Assembly (NCBI GenBank): GCA_017405965.1 | Contig: JAFQZK010000003.1 | Coordinates: 62,001-126,000, forward strand | Origin: Muribaculaceae bacterium | GTDB lineage: Bacteria > Bacteroidota > Bacteroidia > Bacteroidales > Muribaculaceae | Length of the DNA: 64,000 nucleotides | Direction of reading: 5' to 3' | Part shown: in pieces, positions 1 to 8,275 of the stretch | How positions within the stretch are numbered: position 1 is the first letter of the stretch | Layout: every line of letters starts with the position of its first letter | The notes under the pieces: model-generated | The model's database searches: none | What the model saw: only the letters and a program-made list of their open reading frames with translations | What the model was told of the DNA's origin: nothing | Translations under genes and position numbers: made by a program

Positions 1-922
1 TTGCATTGCTAAACTGGCCGCCCTCGATTTCTTGTACTACATGAGTCCTTCCTGGCACCTTGACGTATTTGCCGTTAGCATCTTTTTGAAGACGGAAGGT
101 GTCAAAGATGAATTTCACTCGAAAATGTTTTGAGAGGTTTGGTATGGGTTGTAACTGGCTATATATCATGGTTCTTATGTCCAAACCGACCCTAGACAAA
201 AGTCGTTCTCCCTCAAATTCAGTGATAGGACCATCTGGAGCATTGTCGCCGTCGTTGTTGTCTTGCGGTGGCGGTGTGGTTTCGCCGTCGTTGTTGTCTG
301 TAACAGGTTTTGCGTTGGGACTGGAGTTCTTGATCGTCAGCACCATGTCGTAATCACACTTTTCAATAGTTTGACGTGCATCGGGGTCAGTTGCCAGAGC
401 GAACTCAGTATATTGGGTGTCAAGCTCGAAGGTGGCAAACGAGTCTGACCAGTTGCTGGCTGCCACAATGGTGAATTCGGCTACTGCTGTTGGCGTCGTG
501 AACTTGTCTCTTGGGTACCAGAACTGGTTATTCTTGATATTGGCTGCGATGCAACGCCACAGGCTAGGCTCAGACTCTCTTGAATTCAAGAAGTTGCCGT
601 ACATTCCGCCTTCCGATTTGTTCATGGTTGATAAGCCCAAGGGAAAAATCCACTCATCTGAATCCTTCTTGCAGGTGACTTCGGCGGTTTTTTCATGATT
701 GGAACCATACATGAGCCATTGCGCTTGGAAAGCTCTGGTGATGGCTTCGGGATGCTTGTACAGTATGACCTGTATGTTGCGTTCCTCGCCAGGGGCCAAG
801 GTGATTTCATTGATTGGGTTGCCGGCTTCATCGCCGAAAACTAAAAAGGGCGTCATTGAGTCGCTCGGGCGATTTGCAAGTTGAGCGAGGACTGCGCCGG
901 CATCGTTGATTTGATCATTCAT
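1..922 (-). CDS. Cohesin-like surface or secreted protein, C-terminus cut by window edge
   Basis: An uninterrupted minus-strand frame runs from ATG at 922 to the left edge (307 codons, no stop), so the gene continues outside the window. The product begins MNDQINDAGAVLAQLANRPS and has no signal peptide. At residues ~35-60 it has the pattern ITLAPGEERNIQVILYKHP followed by an AFQAQWLMYG strand, and later an AVAEFTIVAASNWSDSFATF strand and a Thr/Pro/Asp-rich linker (TPPPQDNNDGDN). The 'LAPGE + V.L + FQ' pattern resembles cohesin-like beta-sandwich domains of Bacteroidales surface proteins; that match is by eye only. An in-frame stop lies seven codons before the ATG, so the missing signal peptide is real, or it lies in another frame (a 37-aa ORF overlaps the start). 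Reading frame confident, function weak. Confidence 0.6.
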   Translation of the reverse strand, partial: MNDQINDAGAVLAQLANRPSDSMTPFLVFGDEAGNPINEITLAPGEERNIQVILYKHPEAITRAFQAQWLMYGSNHEKTAEVTCKKDSDEWIFPLGLSTMNKSEGGMYGNFLNSRESEPSLWRCIAANIKNNQFWYPRDKFTTPTAVAEFTIVAASNWSDSFATFELDTQYTEFALATDPDARQTIEKCDYDMVLTIKNSSPNAKPVTDNNDGETTPPPQDNNDGDNAPDGPITEFEGERLLSRVGLDIRTMIYSQLQPIPNLSKHFRVKFIFDTFRLQKDANGKYVKVPGRTHVVQEIEGGQFSNA

Positions 923-1028
923 GTGGGTTAAAAAATTTTAAGGTTCCAGTGACTCCCCCACTGGTCGTTATTACGAGGTTAGCTGGGGTGGACACGGAAG
1001 AAGCGCGGGAGTCTGTTTTGCCACCCAT
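915..1028 (-). other. Possible small upstream ORF (37 aa) overlapping the truncated gene
   Basis: A minus-strand frame starts at ATG 1028 and stops at TGA 915-917, overlapping the start of the next gene in an ATGAATGA arrangement. The peptide begins MGGKTDSRASSVSTPANL and contains VITTSGGVTGTLKFFNP, which reads like protein sequence rather than random translation. It could be a translationally coupled small gene, or the 5' part of the downstream gene displaced by a frameshift. No clear ribosome binding site was seen and chance is not excluded. Confidence 0.25.
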
Positions 1029-1342
1029 CCTGCAACTTGAGTCTCAAGCATCGTCCTTAGCAGTTCAGTTGGATAAGCAGAGACTCACATCGAATGTGTA
1101 ATTCACAATAGCGCTCACACGACATGAGCTGTTCACATCATTCTAAACAAGTCATCTGCCGTAGCCACTCTTGACTACTGATGTCAATTTGCTGGATTCC
1201 AAGTTGTCGTGGACAAAGCGCCAAAAACGCTTTTCCTATATCCTATCGTAATCTGTCATAAATCTCCACAGTTTAAGTGGATTTATAACAAATTACAACG
1301 GCAAATATCGTAATAGTTTTTGGTTTATGCAAGTATTTCAAC
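1029..1342. other. Intergenic, no gene recognised
   Basis: Both strands are broken by stops, apart from short frames. No hairpin terminator, tRNA or known riboswitch was recognised. It separates the truncated gene from the 3' end of the esterase gene, so it should hold the promoter of the truncated gene; no clear TAnnTTTG box was found. Confidence 0.4.
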
Positions 1343-2221
1343 CTATTTTTGGGTATAGCGGGAGAAGAATTGCCAGATTTCCTCACCGGTGTCGATGTCG
1401 CCGGTGTGCCAGCTGTGAACCCCGCCCACGACCTCGTAGAGCCACACGGCGCAGTGGGTGGTGGGGCTTGAGTAGCAATGCTTAATGACGGGATGGCCCT
1501 CGTCGCCCTTGAGGCTCTCGACGCGCTCGGTGACCTCATGGCTGCAGCGGTTCTTCGCCACCCAGTAGCCGATGGCGACCGGCACGGGCAGACAGGAGCC
1601 CCAACCGCCCTTGTTGTCCATGTCGCCGGCCCATTCCGACAGGCGGTCCTCGGTGCCGTGGATTTCCATCAAGGGAATGGGGCGGGGAGCCTCCATTTGC
1701 TCATATATCCATGCCATCGTCAGACCTGCGATGGACGCCACGGCCCTAAAGGTGTATTGTTCACTGTAGGCCATCAGGTAGCACATCTCGCCGCCATTCG
1801 AGAATCCCGTCAAGAAGGTGTTCAGTTGGCTCAGACGGTAGCGCTTTTGCACATGGCGGGCGATGCTGCACAGGGCCTTCACATCATCCACTTTCCAACC
1901 CTGCTGGAAGCTATAGCCCACATTCCAGCTGGTGTGCCCCTGCGGATCCTTGAGCCCCTGGGGAATGCACACAGCGAAACCATGTCGGTCGGCGGGCCCG
2001 ATCATGATGTTCTCGCGCAGGATGCCTGCATCGTAGCCGTGCAACATGAACACCAGCGGCGCGTTGTCCTGCAAGCCGTCGGGCAGGTACATCACGAACT
2101 GCCGCAAGTGGCCGTCCACCTTGAGTGAATCTTCGACATAGGTCCCCGCATGGGACGGGGTGCCGTGGAAAGCCAACACTAGCATCAGCATGGATATGGT
2201 CAAGAGGCGCTTCATTTTCAT
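1343..2221 (-). CDS. Secreted CE1/LpqC-type alpha/beta-hydrolase esterase
   Basis: A 292-aa protein with a signal peptide (MKMKRLLTISMLMLVLAFHG, cleavage probably after SHA at ~25). It has the alpha/beta-hydrolase fold of the PHB-depolymerase/feruloyl-esterase (LpqC, CE1) group: oxyanion region MLHGYDAG at ~59-66, nucleophile elbow GFSNGG with Ser141, acid Asp192 in HGTED, and catalytic His269 in GGVHSW. Family members cleave ester side-chains from plant polysaccharides or short-chain esters. The substrate here is unknown and no glycosidase lies next to it. Both ATGs at 2221 and 2215 are possible. It appears monocistronic and diverges from the alkylation-repair gene. Confidence 0.8.
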   Translation of the reverse strand: MKMKRLLTISMLMLVLAFHGTPSHAGTYVEDSLKVDGHLRQFVMYLPDGLQDNAPLVFMLHGYDAGILRENIMIGPADRHGFAVCIPQGLKDPQGHTSWNVGYSFQQGWKVDDVKALCSIARHVQKRYRLSQLNTFLTGFSNGGEMCYLMAYSEQYTFRAVASIAGLTMAWIYEQMEAPRPIPLMEIHGTEDRLSEWAGDMDNKGGWGSCLPVPVAIGYWVAKNRCSHEVTERVESLKGDEGHPVIKHCYSSPTTHCAVWLYEVVGGVHSWHTGDIDTGEEIWQFFSRYTQK

Positions 2222-2349
2222 CGCATCGTAAAGGGTTACAGGCGGTTCATTGATTGTTTGCAGCTACAAAAATACAATAGTTTTTGGATTATTGTTGGCG
2301 CCACGGCTTTAAAACCGTCAAGATGGATGGCGTTAATGGAAATATCGTG

Positions 2350-2357
2350 TATCTTTG
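2350..2357 (+). promoter_or_regulatory. Bacteroidota -7 box directly before alkD-like gene
   Basis: TATCTTTG matches the TAnnTTTG -7 consensus. The first ATG of the coding region follows only 4 nt later (2362), so the transcript would have almost no leader. Confidence 0.5.
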
Positions 2358-2361
2358 CGAC

Positions 2362-3114
2362 ATGATGACAGCCGAGGAGATTATAGGGTATATGGAGTCG
2401 CTGCGTAACGAGAAGCAGCGGCAGGTGTTGATACGGTTCTTCAAGACAGGACCGGGAGAATATGGCGAGGGCGACGAGTTCCTGGGCCTGAAAGTGCCGC
2501 AGACGCGCCAGATCGTGAAACTGACCGAAGGCGACACGCCGCTTGACGAGGTGCCCCGGCTGCTGATGTCGCGTTGGCACGAAGTGAGGCTCTGCGGCCT
2601 GCTCATGCTGGTCGAGAAGTTCGGGCGATTGGCCAAAAAACGGCTTGTTGACGACGAAGCCGCCATCCGGGGGCGCGACGAAATTGTGACGATGTACCTG
2701 CAGCATGCCCAGCAGGCCAACAACTGGGACCTGGTGGACCTGTCGGCTCCAAAGATTCTCGGCTACTGGCTGCTGTTGCCCACCCATCTGGGTGACAAGC
2801 ACGAAATCATGGACCGTTTGGCGGCCAGCTCTTGCCTGTGGGAACAGCGCATGAGCATGGTGAGCACCTGGAAGACCACCCAGCAGGGCGACCCCTCGTG
2901 GTGTCTGCGTTATGCCGAATGGCACCTGCACCACTCGCATGACCTGATGCACAAGGCCGTGGGCTGGATGCTGCGCGAGGTGGGCAAGCGTTGCAGCATG
3001 GACTTGCTGCGCCAGTTCCTCGAGCATCATGCCCACAAGATGCCACGCACCGCCCTGCGCTACGCCATCGAGCAGATGACCGATGACGAACGCAAGTACT
3101 GGATGTCAAGATAA
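2362..3114 (+). CDS. DNA alkylation repair protein, AlkD-like HEAT-repeat glycosylase
   Basis: A 250-aa all-helical protein starting MMTAEEIIGYMESL. AlkD/AlkC-family enzymes excise 3- and 7-alkylated purines from DNA without base flipping. The signature NNWDLVDLSAPKILG (about residues 112-126) corresponds to the Trp/Asp active-site stretch of AlkD, and WEQRMSMVSTW carries the Arg of the DNA-backbone cleft. A longer frame exists from a TTG at 2284, but that 5' extension spans the promoter box and has no family counterpart, so ATG 2362 or 2365 is chosen. It is probably a single-gene unit. Confidence 0.85.
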   Translation: MMTAEEIIGYMESLRNEKQRQVLIRFFKTGPGEYGEGDEFLGLKVPQTRQIVKLTEGDTPLDEVPRLLMSRWHEVRLCGLLMLVEKFGRLAKKRLVDDEAAIRGRDEIVTMYLQHAQQANNWDLVDLSAPKILGYWLLLPTHLGDKHEIMDRLAASSCLWEQRMSMVSTWKTTQQGDPSWCLRYAEWHLHHSHDLMHKAVGWMLREVGKRCSMDLLRQFLEHHAHKMPRTALRYAIEQMTDDERKYWMSR

Positions 3115-3115
3115 T

Positions 3116-3331
3116 CAATGAGTTAGCAACTCCCACCTCCTCCCCTGCCTGGGGAGGAGGTGCCCGAAGGGCGGAGGAGGGAAAGCGATTAGAGGGGACC
3201 GGGGGCGTTGATGTTACCGATTAAGATTATTTGTCGCAGTATCACGAACGCCCCCGCCCTAACGGGCACCCCCTCTTAACCAAGAGGGGGAATTGAGTAT
3301 CAGCACTTTGTTTTCGTCGAACTCACATTAA
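3116..3331. repeat. Composite intergenic repeat, copy 1 (lacks left terminal repeat)
   Basis: It contains the modules GTTAGCAACTCCC, a CCTCCTCCCC/GGGGAGGAGG hairpin, GGGGGCGTTGAT, CGCCCTAACGGGCACC and a CCCTCTT/AAGAGGG hairpin. It ends with TATCAGCACTTTG and TTTTCGTCGAACTCAC (3311-3326). The same modules in a different order make up 6854-7106. The right end matches the terminal inverted repeat of that copy; the left terminal repeat is missing here. Confidence 0.65.
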
Positions 3332-3396
3332 ATAATTGATGTCCTGCAGAACAAACATTTTTCGTTCAGGCATCTATGAGACCCTGGTAAGTACAC

Positions 3397-3430
3397 AAAA
3401 AGGGCGGCCCGGTAAGGGGGCGCCCTTTAA
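3397..3430 (-). terminator. Rho-independent terminator, minus strand
   Basis: AAAGGGCG at 3398-3405 pairs with CGCCCTTT at 3421-3428. On the minus strand the stem is followed by TTTTTGTG. It sits just after the stop of a gene remnant at 3450-3515. Confidence 0.55.
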
Positions 3431-3449
3431 TCGATAGGAACCTGTTAGC

Positions 3450-3515
3450 TTACTTCACAACCTTTGCAGCGCTGGTGGTGCTGTTGCCCACTGCCCCATC
3501 GACTGAAAACCGATG
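3450..3515 (-). pseudogene. Probable 3'-end remnant of a decayed gene
   Basis: A minus-strand frame reads FSVDGAVGNSTTSAAKVVK and then TAA at 3450-3452, with a terminator 20 nt downstream. It reads like a natural protein C-terminus, but upstream it is broken by a stop after about 22 codons. It is too short to assign a family. Confidence 0.3.
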
Positions 3516-3600
3516 ACTTCAAAACTTATTGAGCAAAGATTGTAATAAATCAATGATTATGTGTAATTTTGCAAAAATCTGACTAAACCCGATATACAAC

Positions 3601-6600
3601 ATGACCATTAAACGAAAAATGACCTTGTTGGTCGCTTTGATGCTGACCATCGGTGCTGCGGCACAAGTTAACCCATTGTGGATGCGTTTCTGCGCCATTT
3701 CTCCTGACGCCCAAACCATCGCTTTTTCTTATAAGGGCGACCTGTTTACCGTCCCGGTACAGGGCGGGATTGCCCATCAGCTGACATCTAACGCGGCCTA
3801 TGATGCATATCCCGTGTGGAGCCCCGACGGCCAGAGCATCGCCTTTGCCTCGGCTCGCGAGGGCAGCCTCGACGTGTATGTCGTGAACAAGGACGGTGGC
3901 GATCCCAAACGTCTCACTACCGACAGCGGCAACGAGACTCCGTTGTGTTTCCTCGACAACGAGAACGTCTTGTTCGAGGCTACCATCATGCCGACGGCCA
4001 AGTCGATCTTGTTTGCCAATCGCTCGTTCCCGCAGGTATATCAGGTGAGCACCAGCGGCGGCCGTGCCCGCCTGTTCTCGGCCTTGCCGATGCAGGACCT
4101 GAGCATCAACAGCCGTGGCGACATCCTCTACCATGACATCAAGGGTTATGAGGATCCCTTCCGCAAGCACCACACCAGTTCCATCACGCGAGACATCTGG
4201 TTGAAACAAGGCGAGAAATTCACCAAACTCACCGATTTCAACGGCGAGGACCGCACGCCGCGTTGGGCAGCCGACGGCAATGCCTATTACTACCTGAGCG
4301 AACAGGACGGCACGTTCAACGTGTTCAAGAACACGGTGGGCGGTCACCCCGTGCAGCTCACCCACCACGAGGCCAATCCCGTGCGCTTCTTGACTGTAGC
4401 CGACAACGGCACCCTGTGCTATGGCTATAACGGCGAGATATATACCCTGCGTGAGGGCCGTGAACCTCAACGGGTCAACATCACCATCAATGCCGACCGC
4501 AACGAGAAGGATCTCATCCGCCAGATCAAGCAGGATGGCGCAACTGCCATTAGCGTCTCGCCCGGCGGCAAGGAAATCGCTTTTGTGATGCACGGCGACG
4601 TGTATGTCACCTCGATTGACTACAAAACCACCAAGCGCATCACCGACACCCCCGAGCAGGAACGCACCATCGATTTCTCGCCCGACGGTCGCAGCATCGT
4701 CTATGACAGCGAGCGTGACGGCATGTGGAAAATCTACCAGACGTCCATCAAGAACAAGGACGAGAAACTGTTCACCTATTGCACCGAACTGGAAGAAGTG
4801 CAGCTCACCAACACGGGCCACACGTCCATCCAGCCGCAATACAGCCCCGACGGCAAGAGCGTCGCTTTTCTCGAGGACCGCGCCACCCTGCGTGCCGTCG
4901 ATGTGAAAAGTAAAGCCGTGCGTACCCTCATGGACGGGAAGTACATTTATTCTTACAGCGACGGTGACGTGTGGTTTGAATGGAGTCCCGACAGTCGATG
5001 GCTCCTCTCGTCCTACATCGGCACCGGTGGATGGAACAGCCAGGACATCGCGCTGGTCAACGCATCGGGCAACGGTGAAATTCATAACTTGACCGAGAGC
5101 GGCTACAACGAGAGCAACGGCAAGTGGGTGCTGGGCGGCAAGGCGATGATCTTTGAGAGCGACCGTGCCGGCTACCGCAGTCATGGCAGCTGGGGCGCCG
5201 AGGGCGACGTGTACATCATGTTCTTTGACCTGGATGCCTACGAGAATTTCAGGATGACCAAGGAGGAAAAGGTGCTGCGTGAGGAGGCCGAGAAGGAGAA
5301 GAAGAAAGAGGCCGACAGTCAGCAAGCCGACAAGGGCAAGGATAACAAGAAAAAGAAAGACAGCAAGAAGAAAAAAGGCGCTGTCGACGAGAAACCTGCC
5401 GTTCCGGCACTGGCCTTTGACCTGGAGAACTGCCGTGATCGCATCGTGCGCCTGACGGTGAATTCTTCCCGCTTGGGCGACTATGTGCTCTCGCGCGGTG
5501 GCGACACATTGTACTATCAGGCAGCCTTTGAGGGCGGCATGGACCTGTGGAAACACGACCTGCGCGAGAACAAGACTGAAATCGTTATGAAGGGGGTAGG
5601 ACAGGGCCCCATGAAGGGTGACAAGGACATGAAGAACCTGTTCGTGCTCTCCGGCCGTGGCATCAAGAAGGTAGACCTGGCGAAGGGCAAACCCGAGCCC
5701 GTCAGCTTCGAGGCTTCCTTCAACTACAAGCCTTATCAGGAACGGGAATACATCTTCAACCACATCTGGCAGCAGGTGAAAGATAAATTCTACGTCGAGG
5801 ACATTCACGGTGTGGATTGGGAAGGCTGCCGCGAGAACTACAAGCGTTTCTTGCCTTACATCAACAACAACTACGACTTCCGTGACATGCTCAGCGAGAT
5901 GCTCGGCGAGCTGAACGGCTCCCACACCGGTGCCCGCTACAATCCCGGTGGCCCGACGCTCCAGACGGCAGCTTTGGGACTCTTCCTTGACGAGACCTAT
6001 CAGGGCGACGGCCTGCGCATCGAGGAGGTCATCAAGCGCGGTCCCTTCGACGTGAAGAATACCGGAGTCACTGCCGGGTGCATCATCGAGGAAATCGATG
6101 GCAACAACATTGCTGCCGGTGAGGACTATAACTGGATACTCGATGGCAAGGCTGGCAAGCCGATACATGTCAAGGTGTTTGACCCCAAGAAGGGCAAGCG
6201 CTTTGATGTCACTGTCAAGGCCATCAGCAAGGGTGCGCAGCAGGAACTGCTCTACAAGCGCTGGGTGGACCGTAACCGTGCGCTGGTCGACAGCCTGTCG
6301 GGCGGCCAGTTGGCCTATGTCCATGTCAAGGAGATGAACAGCGAGAGTTTCCGCACCGTCTATCGCGAGCTGCTCAGCGACAAGAACCGCAACCGCAAGG
6401 CCGTCATCGTCGACGAGCGCCACAACGGCGGCGGATGGCTGCACGACGACTTGTGCACCCTGCTCAGCGGCAAGCAGTATCAGGACTTTGTGCCTCATGG
6501 CAAGGTCGTGGGCGCTGACCCGTTCAACAAGTGGACCAAACCGTCGTGTGTGCTGATGTGCGAGGACGATTACAGCAACGGCCACGGTTTCCCGTTTGTC

Positions 6601-6852
6601 TATAAGGAACTGGGCATCGGCAAACTCATCGGCACGCCTGTTCCCGGAACGATGACCGCCGTGTGGTGGGAGACGCTGATCGACAGTTCACTCGTCTTCG
6701 GCATTCCGCAGGTGGGCTGCCGTGACATGCGCGGCAACTACTGCGAGAACACCCCGCTGCTGCCCGATGTCGAGGTCTATAACACCCCCGAGGATTACCT
6801 CACCGGCCACGACCGCCAGCTCGAGCGTGCCGTGCAGGAGATGCTTAAGTAA
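3601..6852 (+). CDS. Tricorn-like S41 family peptidase, exported
   Basis: A 1083-aa protein with a signal peptide (MTIKRKMTLLVALMLTIGAAA). Residues ~30-350 carry TolB/WD40-type propeller repeats (VWSPDGQSIAFAS, DFSPDGRSIVYDS) and ~350-550 a second set. Residues ~553-600 form a Lys/Glu-rich low-complexity linker. A PDZ-like segment lies at ~800-880 and the S41 catalytic domain at the C-terminus (DERHNGGGW at ~940, YSNGHGFPF around Ser992). Tricorn homologues trim peptides in the cytosol of archaea; Bacteroidota versions are exported and thought to process periplasmic peptides. The residue after the presumed catalytic Ser992 is Asn993, where Thermoplasma tricorn has the S1-defining Asp, so specificity may differ. 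Monocistronic, with a composite repeat starting 2 nt after the stop. Confidence 0.85.
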   Translation: MTIKRKMTLLVALMLTIGAAAQVNPLWMRFCAISPDAQTIAFSYKGDLFTVPVQGGIAHQLTSNAAYDAYPVWSPDGQSIAFASAREGSLDVYVVNKDGGDPKRLTTDSGNETPLCFLDNENVLFEATIMPTAKSILFANRSFPQVYQVSTSGGRARLFSALPMQDLSINSRGDILYHDIKGYEDPFRKHHTSSITRDIWLKQGEKFTKLTDFNGEDRTPRWAADGNAYYYLSEQDGTFNVFKNTVGGHPVQLTHHEANPVRFLTVADNGTLCYGYNGEIYTLREGREPQRVNITINADRNEKDLIRQIKQDGATAISVSPGGKEIAFVMHGDVYVTSIDYKTTKRITDTPEQERTIDFSPDGRSIVYDSERDGMWKIYQTSIKNKDEKLFTYCTELEEVQLTNTGHTSIQPQYSPDGKSVAFLEDRATLRAVDVKSKAVRTLMDGKYIYSYSDGDVWFEWSPDSRWLLSSYIGTGGWNSQDIALVNASGNGEIHNLTESGYNESNGKWVLGGKAMIFESDRAGYRSHGSWGAEGDVYIMFFDLDAYENFRMTKEEKVLREEAEKEKKKEADSQQADKGKDNKKKKDSKKKKGAVDEKPAVPALAFDLENCRDRIVRLTVNSSRLGDYVLSRGGDTLYYQAAFEGGMDLWKHDLRENKTEIVMKGVGQGPMKGDKDMKNLFVLSGRGIKKVDLAKGKPEPVSFEASFNYKPYQEREYIFNHIWQQVKDKFYVEDIHGVDWEGCRENYKRFLPYINNNYDFRDMLSEMLGELNGSHTGARYNPGGPTLQTAALGLFLDETYQGDGLRIEEVIKRGPFDVKNTGVTAGCIIEEIDGNNIAAGEDYNWILDGKAGKPIHVKVFDPKKGKRFDVTVKAISKGAQQELLYKRWVDRNRALVDSLSGGQLAYVHVKEMNSESFRTVYRELLSDKNRNRKAVIVDERHNGGGWLHDDLCTLLSGKQYQDFVPHGKVVGADPFNKWTKPSCVLMCEDDYSNGHGFPFVYKELGIGKLIGTPVPGTMTAVWWETLIDSSLVFGIPQVGCRDMRGNYCENTPLLPDVEVYNTPEDYLTGHDRQLERAVQEMLK

Positions 6853-6853
6853 C

Positions 6854-7101
6854 GTGAACTCGACGAAAAAGGTCACTGTAATTCAGTGCGTTAGCAACTC
6901 CCCCTCTTTGATAAGAGGGGGATCCGCGTGAGTGGCGGGGGCGTTGATACTACCTGATAAAATAAATTAAGGACAAATCATACTCCTCCGGCGCACTCCC
7001 CCTCCTCCGCCCTAACGGGCACCTCCCCCCAGGCGGGGGAGGAATTCCACCTCCCCTAGGGGAGGAGTTGATTATCAGTACTTTATTTTCGTCGAACTCA
7101 C
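6854..7101. repeat. Composite MITE-like element, copy 2, with terminal inverted repeats
   Basis: The left end GTGAACTCGACGAAAA (6854-6869) and the inverted right end TTTTCGTCGAACTCAC (7086-7101) form a 16-bp terminal inverted repeat with two mismatches. Inside are a CCCCCTCTT/AAGAGGGGG hairpin, GGGGGCGTTGAT, CGCCCTAACGGGCACC and CCTCCCC/GGGGAGG hairpins, i.e. the same modules as 3116-3331 in another order. It codes for nothing. Confidence 0.7.
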
Positions 7102-7127
7102 CTTAAAAAAAGCAACAACTATAGATA

Positions 7128-7165
7128 AAAAATGGGATGCACCTTGTGTGGCGCATCCCATTTTT
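7128..7165. terminator. Strong terminator after the phospholipase-like gene (possibly bidirectional)
   Basis: AAAAATGGGATGC (7128-7140) pairs with GCATCCCATTTTT (7153-7165), giving T-runs on both strands. It lies 10 nt beyond the stop of the minus-strand gene at 7176. Confidence 0.7.
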
Positions 7166-7175
7166 CATTGCTTTT

Positions 7176-8228
7176 TCATTGCTCGGTGCTTTGTGATTCT
7201 GCTTCTTTCTTTTCTTTTTCTTTAGCTTTCTTTTCTTTCTTCTCTTTGACTGCGGCAGCAATCATGGCCTTGTCGGGACCCCAGTTGCGGTAGCGCACCC
7301 AAACGTGCAGCCAGCTGCGGGCAATGGAATCGATGGCGTCGGCCATCAGCATGGCGCTGTATTCCTCAAAGTTGTTGTAGGCCTCGGACTTCTTGTACAC
7401 GCCGATGGTGACGTCTCCCAATGATTCGGGAACCATTTCTCGGCCCAGCATGTAGGAGTATTGGGCCACAGCCTCCATGTATTCGCGTGTGCCGGATGCG
7501 CTTCCCCAGCTGTAGTCGAAGGGGCGCGAGACGATTTTTTCTTCCACTTTCTGGATCAAGGGAGTCATTTCCTTTGCCAGGGGGTATCCCTCCGGGTCAT
7601 AGAAGAAACGCTCGTTGTCTTTGTCGATCTCATAGGAATTCTTGATTTGTCTCTCCCATTCGCTCTCGATGGCGCCATGGATGCCACCCAGGGATCGGGC
7701 ATCGCAGTGCAACGGCATGTGGCAGTCGGCAATATAGTGGCTGAACATGAAGTAGCGCAGCGCCATGTGGGTCGATGACGGCAGGATGGGGTTGCCCTTA
7801 TCTTCGGTGTACTGGATCTTGAAATTGTCCACGATGGTGTGAGCCATGGCATCGCAGCGGTCCTGGAGGTTTCCCAGACAGATGATGAAAGGCTCTTTGT
7901 TCTTGTAGATGGGTGATTTGGCCTTCATCGCCTTGTACACTTCCATGGTGTCGGGCAATCTCATGAAAGTCGGTTTTTCCCCGGCCAGGAATGGCGTGTG
8001 TTTCAGACTGTGGGAATAGTCTCCGGCATTGTCCGACAGCACCAGGTCAGGATACCAGGCACCCTTGACGACGAAGTCGCGATAACTCTTGAACAGGCGT
8101 ACCAGCAACTTGGCATCTCTCGCCAGGGGAGTGGGTTCGCCTTTGATGTTCATCATCTCGGGTATCTCAACTTTTTCGAGTCGTTTGATGGCCATCATGG
8201 CCAACCAGGCATGGGTATATTGTTTCAT
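7176..8228 (-). CDS. Zinc-dependent phospholipase C / S1-P1 nuclease-fold protein
   Basis: A 350-aa protein with no signal peptide; it begins MKQYTHAWLAMMAIKRLE, and the early His-Trp (HAW) is typical of the N-terminal metal site of the phospholipase C/P1 nuclease superfamily. Further His and Asp residues expected as zinc ligands appear in DYSHSLKHTPF (~71-81), DRCDAMAHTIVDNF (~123-136) and HYIADCHMPLHCDAR (~164-178). The last ~30 residues are Lys/Glu-rich (KEKKEKKAKEKEKK). Family members hydrolyse phospholipids or single-stranded nucleic acids. The missing leader is unusual for the family, so cytoplasmic location or non-classical export is open. Substrate not predictable. Confidence 0.65.
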   Translation of the reverse strand: MKQYTHAWLAMMAIKRLEKVEIPEMMNIKGEPTPLARDAKLLVRLFKSYRDFVVKGAWYPDLVLSDNAGDYSHSLKHTPFLAGEKPTFMRLPDTMEVYKAMKAKSPIYKNKEPFIICLGNLQDRCDAMAHTIVDNFKIQYTEDKGNPILPSSTHMALRYFMFSHYIADCHMPLHCDARSLGGIHGAIESEWERQIKNSYEIDKDNERFFYDPEGYPLAKEMTPLIQKVEEKIVSRPFDYSWGSASGTREYMEAVAQYSYMLGREMVPESLGDVTIGVYKKSEAYNNFEEYSAMLMADAIDSIARSWLHVWVRYRNWGPDKAMIAAAVKEKKEKKAKEKEKKEAESQSTEQ

Positions 8229-8275
8229 AATACTACAGTTATTAATGATGGTTATTATATCAGGTTAACAGGAAA

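Noticed and set aside
2284-2361. TTG start extending the AlkD-like protein by 26 residues
   Set aside because: The extension spans the promoter box and has no family counterpart.
2236-3036. 266-aa minus-strand frame opposite the AlkD-like gene
   Set aside because: Antisense shadow; no motif, and the plus-strand product matches a known family.
3116-3331. Protein-coding potential in the composite repeat
   Set aside because: Stops in all frames and hairpin modules shared with 6854-7101; a non-coding repeat.
3583-6585. 1000-aa open frame on the minus strand opposite the S41 protease gene
   Set aside because: It is a shadow of the high-GC coding frame: its translation is low-complexity (Val/Leu/His-rich), with no domain, and the plus-strand gene has clear domains.
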